From Thioploca sp. (lineage in GTDB: Bacteria; Pseudomonadota; Gammaproteobacteria; Beggiatoales; Beggiatoaceae), in NCBI GenBank assembly GCA_011371325.1, contig DRQV01000049.1, positions 1 to 6,385 of the forward strand: 6,385 nucleotides of DNA, written 5' to 3'. Positions 1 to 4,468 of the stretch are shown here, in pieces. The notes beneath the pieces are model-generated. The model made no database searches. It was not told where the DNA came from and saw only the letters and a program-made list of their open reading frames with translations. The translations under genes were made by a program, and so were the position numbers. Numbering within the stretch: the stretch's first letter is position 1; every line of letters starts with the position of its first letter.

Positions 1-1133
1 AAACTAAACCAAACAAACAATACCATTAACCATAACATAAAAAAACTAGTGTAAAAACGTAACTCAGTAAATCCATAAACTCTAGTGTATAAATACATTC
101 TATGTGCTGCTGAAGCAGCTATAATTATGGTCATGATTATCATTATTATAGATAAAGACTGATAAAGATTTTTTTCAAATTTATTATAAGGTCGATACAA
201 CCAATGAGTGAATATTAATAGAATTATTACTAATAAAGTTACTATTATTAATTGTATAAATCCACGCCTAGCATATATAGCATAGGTAGGTCCATCTAAG
301 GATTGTACTAAAATATTCCCACCAAAAAAATAGCTAAATTGAATTATAATAAAACTTAAAAATAATAAATTAACCGCCCCTAATATCATTCCAGTTTCAA
401 TACAACCAAGTCGCCAAATTGGAAATTGGAATGTTTCATCTAACAGATTATTAGTAGTTAATACAGTTCCACGTAATATAGCTATAGAAAACCAACAACA
501 TATAATAAATATTGTCCCAAAACGTAATACTGCTTCTTCACTTAATCCCCAATCTAACGAATCATAAACTACTTGTTCAAATCTAGCATCAGAGGCTACT
601 AGCAATAATCCAAAAATTAATAGCACTGGAATAGCAATCAATAATCCTCTAAAAATAGAATTAACATTATCACCCCAACGATTTTTAACTTCATTCCATT
701 GGATATCCTCATGTATTAATTCACGATAACTATGAATACCATATTTGATAGATAATAGAAAATCTTGGAATACTTGAGAAATTTCAAGATTACGTAGCTT
801 TTTAGTGTTAGCATTAAAAGCAAGATTAATTGTTAATATCAAACCTAAATAACTTAAACTATTTAATACCAATGAATCACGCCAAGTTAAAGTTAGAGTA
901 AAAAATATCCCTGTTATTATCAAATAATATTCACGATAACCCATATATAATTGGCTAAAAATTCTAATAATTAATACAAAAGTTATTAACAATAAACCAA
1001 ATAGAGTAATATTAAATCCCCAAACCTTACCATCAAATAAAAATATCCCTATAATCCCCATCAATAAACTAGTTATTAGTATAATTAAGCCAATTATTGT
1101 TCGATTAGTTATTTCAGTTTCTAAGTAGTTCAT
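1..1133 (-). CDS. DUF4153/DUF4173-type polytopic membrane protein, 3' end outside the window
   Basis: An uninterrupted minus-strand frame begins at ATG 1133-1131 (MNYLETEITN...) and runs 377 codons off the left edge, so the C-terminus is missing. It is strongly hydrophobic, with about eight to ten likely membrane spans, for example near residues 12-33, 41-58, 93-107, 162-181, 203-220, 245-268, 291-310 and 328-343. Two late motifs, TYAIYARRGF (283-292) and YTRVYGFTELRFYT (349-362), match what I recall of the DUF4153/DUF4173 family of bacterial inner-membrane proteins, whose function is not established. A soluble charged stretch lies around residues 108-160. No strong Shine-Dalgarno precedes the ATG, only an A-rich TTAGAAAA. 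It is divergent from the cytochrome operon and nothing ties it to them functionally. I am confident of the coding call, fairly confident of the family, and give no function. Confidence 0.88.
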   Translation of the reverse strand, partial: MNYLETEITNRTIIGLIILITSLLMGIIGIFLFDGKVWGFNITLFGLLLITFVLIIRIFSQLYMGYREYYLIITGIFFTLTLTWRDSLVLNSLSYLGLILTINLAFNANTKKLRNLEISQVFQDFLLSIKYGIHSYRELIHEDIQWNEVKNRWGDNVNSIFRGLLIAIPVLLIFGLLLVASDARFEQVVYDSLDWGLSEEAVLRFGTIFIICCWFSIAILRGTVLTTNNLLDETFQFPIWRLGCIETGMILGAVNLLFLSFIIIQFSYFFGGNILVQSLDGPTYAIYARRGFIQLIIVTLLVIILLIFTHWLYRPYNKFEKNLYQSLSIIMIIMTIIIAASAAHRMYLYTRVYGFTELRFYTSFFMLWLMVLFVWFS

Positions 1134-1201
1134 ATGTTAAATTTTCTAAAACTAGATTGGTCAAAATAATAACTTATTCTGAATAATTAACTAAATATTG
1201 C

Positions 1202-1217
1202 ATCAAATCACTTTGAT
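1202..1217. promoter_or_regulatory. Inverted repeat, possible operator
   Basis: ATCAAA and TTTGAT form a perfect 6-bp dyad around a 4-base centre (TCAC). It lies about 70 bp upstream of the minus-strand membrane protein start, a plausible operator position. It is not an FNR/Anr site, because the half-sites are in the opposite order to TTGAT-N4-ATCAA. A chance dyad is quite possible in such AT-rich DNA. Confidence 0.25.
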
Positions 1218-1355
1218 CTAGGTTATTTAATTGATAAATCATATTTAAATAACAACTCTTTTAAAGATAATTTATATTAAAAAATACCATGTTACAAAAT
1301 ATAAAATTTAGTATTTAAATTACATATAATATTGATAATATTAAATATTAAACAC

Positions 1356-1390
1356 AATATAGCTGATAAATTATTCTATCATACTATATT
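1356..1390. promoter_or_regulatory. Interrupted 12-bp dyad, possible operator upstream of the cytochrome operon
   Basis: The arms are AATATAG plus TGATA on the left (1356-1362, 1364-1368) and TATCA plus CTATATT on the right (1377-1381, 1384-1390). They pair over 12 bases, with a small internal asymmetry (C against TA) and an 8-base centre. The dyad lies about 40 bp upstream of the candidate -35 box of the cytochrome operon, a position suited to an activator. No known regulator consensus was recognised. Confidence 0.3.
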
Positions 1391-1427
1391 TTAATATAAT
1401 CAATTATTACAATTTTTAATATAAATT

Positions 1428-1455
1428 TTGCAATAAGCAACTTACATTGTAAAAT
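1428..1455 (+). promoter_or_regulatory. Candidate sigma-70 promoter of the cytochrome operon
   Basis: TTGCAA (1428-1433) and TAAAAT (1450-1455) are separated by 16 bases and resemble -35 and -10 boxes (4/6 and 5/6 matches). Transcription would start near 1462, giving a leader of about 62 bases before the first cytochrome. The prediction is by eye, and AT-rich DNA gives many such matches. Its place just before the stem-loop makes it more attractive. Confidence 0.4.
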
Positions 1456-1462
1456 AGCATAA

Positions 1463-1480
1463 GAGCAGGATTATCTGCTC
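1463..1480 (+). promoter_or_regulatory. Stem-loop in the cytochrome leader RNA
   Basis: GAGCAG, a 6-base loop GATTAT and CTGCTC form a perfect stem, unusually GC-rich for its surroundings. No U-tract follows, so it is unlikely to be a terminator. If the promoter at 1428-1455 is right, the stem starts at about the first base of the transcript, where such structures are known to protect mRNA from 5' degradation. That function is inference. Confidence 0.4.
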
Positions 1481-1523
1481 CATACTTATATTTTAACAAC
1501 CTCATATTAAGGGAAATTTATTA

Positions 1524-1847
1524 ATGAAATCCATTTTAAAGACTTTGGGTATTGGTTTAGTTGCAGTTAGTGGCTTGGCTATTAGCAATGTAACAGTTGC
1601 TGCTGATGGTGGGGCCTTATATACACAAAAACTTTGTAATACCTGTCATGGTGCTGATGCCAAAACTCCAATTCAACCAATTTACCCTAAGTTAGCTGGG
1701 CAAAATGCAGAATATTTAATTGCTCAAATTAAAGATATTAAAGATAAAAAACGTGCTAATGGTCTGACTGGAACTATGGTTCCTTTTACAATGAGCCTCA
1801 CTGAGGACGACATAAAAGCTATTTCAGAATGGATAGCTGCTCAATAA
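1524..1847 (+). CDS. Monoheme class I cytochrome c (c553/c4-like), periplasmic
   Basis: This is a 107-residue exported electron-transfer protein. Residues 1 to about 27 are a Sec signal peptide (Lys-rich start, hydrophobic core, cleavage likely around VTVAA). The heme-binding site is CNTCH at residues 38-42. YPKLAGQNAEYL (54-65) is the conserved core of the c4/c553 group. The axial Met is probably Met85 or Met90 in TGTMVPFTMSL, followed by the C-terminal helix TEDDIKAISEWIAA. The mature length near 80 residues is normal for one heme domain. The start is supported by AAGGGA (1509-1514), 9 bases before ATG. It is followed after 38 bases by a diheme relative, so the pair probably forms an operon shuttling electrons between a quinol-oxidising complex and a terminal oxidase or reductase. 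Heme attachment needs a cytochrome c maturation system not present here. The partner is unknown. Confidence 0.95.
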   Translation: MKSILKTLGIGLVAVSGLAISNVTVAADGGALYTQKLCNTCHGADAKTPIQPIYPKLAGQNAEYLIAQIKDIKDKKRANGLTGTMVPFTMSLTEDDIKAISEWIAAQ

Positions 1848-1855
1848 GCTTAATC

Positions 1856-1878
1856 GTTCCGTGCATTATGCACGGAAT
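1856..1878 (+). promoter_or_regulatory. Intercistronic hairpin covering the Shine-Dalgarno of the second cytochrome
   Basis: TTCCGTGCA (1857-1865), loop TTA and TGCACGGAA (1869-1877) form a perfect 9-bp stem, extended by a possible G-U pair at 1856/1878. It starts 9 bases after the first cytochrome's stop. The only Shine-Dalgarno-like bases for the next gene, ACGGAA, lie in the 3' arm, 8 bases before ATG 1886. It is followed by TTATAAAT rather than a T-run, so it is a poor intrinsic terminator. The likely effect is translational coupling, a processing or stability element, or partial attenuation. Confidence 0.6.
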
Positions 1879-1885
1879 TATAAAT

Positions 1886-2464
1886 ATGAAAAATATTGTT
1901 ATAATAGGCTTATTGCTATTTAATAATGTCCATGCAGCTGGCGACCCTATAGCTGGTAAAACTAAAGCAATTCATTGTATTAGCTGTCATACTATGGATG
2001 GTAATAGCAAAATTCAGATATATCCAAAACTAGCAGGCCAACATGAAGCATATCTTATTAAAACAATGAAGAATTATCGAGATAAAGTTAGAGATGTACC
2101 TACGATGTATACGATAGCAAAAAAATATTTTAATAATGATACTGATATCGCAGATTTGGCTGCTCATTTTGCCTCTCAAAAATCTGATACCTGCATTCAA
2201 CAACCTCAAGCTTCTCAAGTAGGTAAAATGAAAATTGATTCTTGTGCAGTATGTCATCAATCGGATGGTAATAGTGTATTACCTTTTTTTCCGAAACTGG
2301 CGGGACAACATAAAGAATATTTGATTAAGTCTATGCAAGCCTATAAAAATGGCGATAGACAAGAAGCACAAATGTCTCAAATGGCTTTATTGTTTGGTGA
2401 TGATACTGATATTGAAAATATTGCTACTTATTTTGCTGCTCAAAAATCTGATACCTGCAAATGA
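1886..2464 (+). CDS. Diheme c4-type cytochrome c, periplasmic
   Basis: Starting at ATG 1886, the protein has 192 residues: a short signal peptide (MKNIVIIGLLLFNNVHAA) and two homologous heme domains. The frame is open back to an ATG at 1829, inside the previous gene, but only the 1886 start puts the signal peptide at the N-terminus. Domain 1 has CISCH at 31-35, YPKLAGQHEAYL near 46-57 and a candidate axial Met74. Domain 2 has CAVCH at 120-124, FPKLAGQHKEYL near 135-146 and Met163 or Met166. This two-domain plan and length are typical of cytochrome c4, which carries electrons to terminal oxidases. Both domains end in the same QKSDTC, giving non-heme cysteines at 103 and 191, which I do not recall as a standard c4 feature. 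Parts of the two halves are identical at DNA level. It sits between a monoheme cytochrome and the secreted repeat protein. Confidence 0.93.
   Translation: MKNIVIIGLLLFNNVHAAGDPIAGKTKAIHCISCHTMDGNSKIQIYPKLAGQHEAYLIKTMKNYRDKVRDVPTMYTIAKKYFNNDTDIADLAAHFASQKSDTCIQQPQASQVGKMKIDSCAVCHQSDGNSVLPFFPKLAGQHKEYLIKSMQAYKNGDRQEAQMSQMALLFGDDTDIENIATYFAAQKSDTCK
2175..2195 (+). repeat. Intragenic direct repeat, copy 1
   Basis: A 21-base stretch at the end of heme domain 1 (encoding most of SQKSDTC) is identical to 2439-2459 at the end of domain 2, including synonymous positions. A second, shorter identity, GGATGGTAATAG, occurs at 1996-2007 and 2273-2284 just after the two heme motifs. This suggests recent gene conversion or strong constraint between the halves. 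Confidence 0.8.
2439..2459 (+). repeat. Intragenic direct repeat, copy 2
   Basis: This is the second copy of the 21-base identity at 2175-2195, 264 bases downstream and in the same reading frame. It encodes AQKSDTC just before the stop of the diheme cytochrome. Confidence 0.8.
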
Positions 2465-2506
2465 TATAAAATCTTAATTTCTGATTAGCATAAATAGGAA
2501 AATATT

Positions 2507-3868
2507 ATGGATAAGTTGTATAAATATTGGTTTATCTTGCTATGGTTACCAATGAATATTTCTGCTGCTGTACTATGCAGTGATTTACAGTCTTTACAAA
2601 ATCTTAAAGAACAAGGCAATTATAGAAGTGCTTTGCAATTGATGGGTAGTTGTCTGACAAAAATTAATCCACAACCATCATCAGATGATTTATTAGCTTT
2701 AGATAAAATAGTCGAACAAGTATTAATACTAGATAAAGAATTACTATTTGAAGATAATTATCGTAATTTTCAAAGTGTGATTGAAAACTACTATTATTTA
2801 CAAGGTTTAGAATTTAAATTTGCTGACTATTTTCAACGTCCCAAAACTAAATTATTTCCTAAATTAAGCAAGGTAGAAGAAAAATACTATTTTTACTATG
2901 ATAGTGGACGCATATTACCATTTTCACGTGGTATTGCTTTGACTAATAAGGCTATTTTATGGAAAAATATCGCAGGTTATCCACAACGATTATCTTTTGA
3001 GCAAATAAATAATATCGCTTTAATTTATGAACGAGGCCTGTCATTAACTGGTTGGAAGTTACGAATCAATAACAATAAAGATATTCGTTTATCAAGAATT
3101 TCCGAAAAAGCTGTCTCAACTTTTGCTCAAGCAATAGTTTATTTTATTAATTTTAATAAAGTCGGTTTAGAACCAATAAAATTGACTATCCCAGAAAAAG
3201 AACAAGCTATTTTAGCAGGTTGGATTACTTTATGTGATAATCAAAATACAGAACAATCACCAATAACATCATTACAACTATTAGATGCTTGCTTAACTAG
3301 ATTTATATCTAATTGTAGTAATTTAAAAATATCCCAAAAAGATAACTTATTATTAAATAAATTAGTAACCCAAATATTTTCTCAGCCTGAAAATAAATCA
3401 AATAGTTTTCGTAATTTTAAGATAATACTTTCTACTCGTTTATTTAGTGATTTGGATTTTAAATTTGCTGGTAGTAATTTAAAAACTGATTTAAAACTAT
3501 TTCAATCGATGCGTAATAAAGAAGAAGTCTACCAATTTTATTTTGATACTGGATATATATTATCTAATTCCAGAGGTATTGTATTGACAGATCAAGCTAT
3601 TATATGGAAAAATTTACTAGCTAAATCAATTTATTGGAATAATATATTTAGTGCTACACAACGTTTACCTTTTGATGAAATATTTGAAGTTAAATTAATA
3701 TCTGAACAAGATATAAACTTTATTACTACTTGGAAGCTTAGATTAAATGGAACTCAAGATATAACATTGTCTCAGTTAACCGATAAAAATGCTAAATTGT
3801 TTGCAACTGCTATAGTATATTTTATTAATTTTTCTACTGGAAAAAACTTAATATTACAGGTAATGTAA
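2507..3868 (+). CDS. Uncharacterised exported protein with two tandem units containing PH-like domains
   Basis: The 453-residue product begins with a likely Sec signal peptide (residues 1-20, cut near NISA/A). AVLC is not a good lipobox because Leu precedes Cys24. I recognise no named family. The mature protein is a clear internal duplication, unit 1 about 22-216 and unit 2 about 241-442. Each has an N-terminal helical part with paired cysteines (C24/C49; C243/C262, plus an extra C270). A beta-rich part follows: FSRGIALTNKAILWKN (139-154) matches NSRGIVLTDQAIIWKN (354-369), QRLSFEQI matches QRLPFDEI, WKLRINNNKDIRLS matches WKLRLNGTQDITLS, and each unit ends in a helix AIVYFINF. The G-T-D/N-K-x-I-x-W-K-N pattern, I/F-x-E-I strand and closing helix resemble bacterial PH-like domains; that is inference. 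The start is fixed by AGGAAA (2496-2501), 5 bases before ATG. The gene follows the cytochromes by 42 bases without a terminator, so it is probably cotranscribed. The 3' end may be altered (see 3869-4040). Confidence 0.85.
   Translation: MDKLYKYWFILLWLPMNISAAVLCSDLQSLQNLKEQGNYRSALQLMGSCLTKINPQPSSDDLLALDKIVEQVLILDKELLFEDNYRNFQSVIENYYYLQGLEFKFADYFQRPKTKLFPKLSKVEEKYYFYYDSGRILPFSRGIALTNKAILWKNIAGYPQRLSFEQINNIALIYERGLSLTGWKLRINNNKDIRLSRISEKAVSTFAQAIVYFINFNKVGLEPIKLTIPEKEQAILAGWITLCDNQNTEQSPITSLQLLDACLTRFISNCSNLKISQKDNLLLNKLVTQIFSQPENKSNSFRNFKIILSTRLFSDLDFKFAGSNLKTDLKLFQSMRNKEEVYQFYFDTGYILSNSRGIVLTDQAIIWKNLLAKSIYWNNIFSATQRLPFDEIFEVKLISEQDINFITTWKLRLNGTQDITLSQLTDKNAKLFATAIVYFINFSTGKNLILQVM
3841..3847 (+). 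other. A-AAA-AAC heptamer in frame, at a frame switch
   Basis: Codons 445-447 (GGA AAA AAC) contain the classic -1 slippery heptamer in the correct phase. Shifting -1 here avoids the stop at 3866-3868 and opens 51 codons to TAG 4000-4002. It may be a programmed site, or simply an A6 run where one base was lost or miscalled. No clear pseudoknot or strong stem was found 5-10 bases downstream. Confidence 0.3.
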
Positions 3869-4040
3869 TAGACAATCTTATAGGTATTTTTAAAGTTGAT
3901 ATTAAACGGATTACCATTTTCACAACGATAAAACAGCAGACTAAGATTTTATATGAAATGATTTTTTTTGGAGTGAAATTGCAAATTATGGAACAGCATT
4001 AGTTGGTTCAATAAAATTTATTGTACTAGCTAAATGGTAA
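3869..4040 (+). pseudogene. Decayed or frameshifted 3' tail of the repeat protein
   Basis: No intact gene lies here, but protein-like sequence continues past the stop of the repeat protein. From 3847, the -1 frame reads LNITGNVIDNLIGIFKVDIK and on to ...ILYEMIFF at the T8 run (3962-3969). A second -1 step there gives WSEIANYGTALVGSIKFI then VLAKW, with stop TAA at 4038-4040, directly inside the terminator-like hairpin. Both switches lie on homopolymers (A6, T8), the usual place for indels. YGTALVGSIKF resembles the closing helix FATAIVYFINF of unit 2. In addition, 14 bases at 3910-3923 repeat 2924-2937, and 12 bases at 4024-4035 repeat 3615-3626. It may be a lost C-terminal extension, eroded third-unit material, or an intact tail masked by sequence errors. 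Confidence 0.4.
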
Positions 4041-4057
4041 GGAAATATGTCCTTACC
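4036..4057. terminator. Hairpin between convergent genes, possible bidirectional terminator
   Basis: GGTAAGGA (4036-4043), loop AATATG and TCCTTACC (4050-4057) form a perfect 8-bp stem. It lies between the 3' ends of the plus-strand operon and the minus-strand small gene, where a shared terminator is expected. It also directly overlaps the stop codon of the reconstructed tail. Neither side has a proper T-run (TGATTG on plus, ATTTAG on minus), so termination may be weak or factor-assisted, or the stem may only protect a 3' end. Confidence 0.5.
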
Positions 4058-4092
4058 TGATTGAGTTATAATACATAATTTAGTATAATTTA

Positions 4093-4245
4093 TTATTTGA
4101 CTTCAGAAAGCTCTCCAACCTGTACAGTCATATCTTGTTTCACTTTCTTTTGAACTGTAATTTGCTCAATTTTATCATTTTCTATCCAAGCAAATACTGC
4201 TAAACACATACCAACTACGCCCAAAAATACGATTACATGTTTCAT
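4093..4245 (-). CDS. Small single-span membrane or exported protein, 50 residues
   Basis: ATG 4245-4243 opens a 50-codon frame ending at TAA 4095-4093. A good Shine-Dalgarno AAAGGA (4260-4255) lies 9 bases upstream. Residues 3-20 (HVIVFLGVVGMCLAVFAW) form one hydrophobic span, followed by a charged 30-residue tail (IENDKIEQITVQKKVKQD then MTVQVGELSEVK). Signal-anchor and cleaved-export topologies are both possible, and either places the tail in the periplasm. The hydrophobic span, good RBS and a plausible promoter at 4313-4285 argue for a real gene despite its size. I do not recognise the family. It is divergent from the OmpR-type regulator across a 223-base spacer, so it could be a target or a small modulator of that system, but this rests only on position. 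Confidence 0.72.
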   Translation of the reverse strand: MKHVIVFLGVVGMCLAVFAWIENDKIEQITVQKKVKQDMTVQVGELSEVK

Positions 4246-4284
4246 AGTAAATATTCCTTTCATTAATTCAAATTGTCAATAAAT

Positions 4285-4313
4285 GTTATAAAAATAATTT
4301 TTTTAATTAACAA
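4285..4313 (-). promoter_or_regulatory. Candidate promoter of the small membrane protein
   Basis: On the minus strand, TTGTTA (4313-4308) and TATAAC (4290-4285) are separated by 17 bases, with 4/6 and 5/6 matches to the sigma-70 boxes. Transcription would start near 4278, about 33 bases before the ATG. The -35 box is overlapped by the inverted repeat at 4311-4325. Confidence 0.45.
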
Positions 4314-4346
4314 TTACGATAATTGGCTAATATTAGTATATTAGTA
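4311..4346. promoter_or_regulatory. Cluster of short repeats in the divergent spacer, possible operator region
   Basis: Three features abut: the inverted repeat CAATTA-CGA-TAATTG (4311-4325), the palindrome CTAATATTAG (4327-4336) and an 8-bp tandem repeat TATTAGTA (4331-4338, 4339-4346). The cluster begins on the -35 box of the small minus-strand gene, where a bound regulator would act. No named consensus was recognised, and AT-richness raises the chance rate. Confidence 0.3.
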
Positions 4347-4442
4347 AATTCTTAATCTTTGATTAACATTAAAGCATAACTTTGTAAATCATTTATGTCT
4401 GAAAAAAACCTTTTTGTTAAGAAATATGTCCAATTCAACTCT

Positions 4443-4459
4443 GTTTACATTCGTTTACA
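4443..4459 (+). promoter_or_regulatory. Tandem GTTTACA repeats in 10-bp phase, possible regulator self-binding site
   Basis: GTTTACA occurs at 4443-4449 and 4453-4459, exactly one helical turn apart and ending 9 bases before the response regulator ATG. OmpR-family proteins bind head-to-tail to direct repeats in about 10-bp phase, and the E. coli OmpR site has similar TTTAC/GTAAC half-sites. The second copy overlaps a possible -10 box TACAAT (4456-4461), so binding could repress the regulator's own gene. Autoregulation is inference. Confidence 0.4.
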
Positions 4460-4468
4460 ATATTATTT

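Larger units (their letters stand above)
1134..1523. other. Divergent intergenic region, very AT-rich
   Basis: These 390 bases separate the minus-strand membrane protein from the cytochrome operon. I find no convincing gene on either strand. The longest protein-like frame is a 22-codon minus-strand ORF at 1242-1174, which lacks a good ribosome binding site. The region holds a dyad at 1202-1217, a longer interrupted dyad at 1356-1390, a candidate cytochrome promoter at 1428-1455 and a stem-loop at 1463-1480. The rest is low-complexity AT-rich sequence with no tRNA-like or long repeated structure visible. Confidence 0.7.

Noticed and set aside
1332..1345. FNR/Anr-like site TTGATAATATTAAA
   Set aside because: Only one half-site matches TTGAT-N4-ATCAA, and it is about 120 bases from the predicted start; expected by chance in AT-rich DNA.
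1829..1885. Longer start for the diheme cytochrome (ATG 1829 or 1868)
   Set aside because: These starts put 19 or 6 extra residues before the signal peptide, overlap the previous gene or the hairpin, and lack a better RBS. ATG 1886 is preferred.
1856..1885. Intrinsic terminator between the two cytochromes
   Set aside because: The stem is strong but is followed by TTATAAAT, not a T-run, and it overlaps the next gene's RBS; a coupling or processing role fits better.
2030..2260. 76-codon minus-strand ORF
   Set aside because: It lies antisense inside the diheme cytochrome, whose heme motifs fix the plus-strand frame; no RBS or family signal.
2570..2581. Lipobox in the secreted repeat protein (AVLC)
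   Set aside because: Leu at position -1 is not accepted in a standard lipobox, and a signal peptidase I site (NISA/A) lies just before it.
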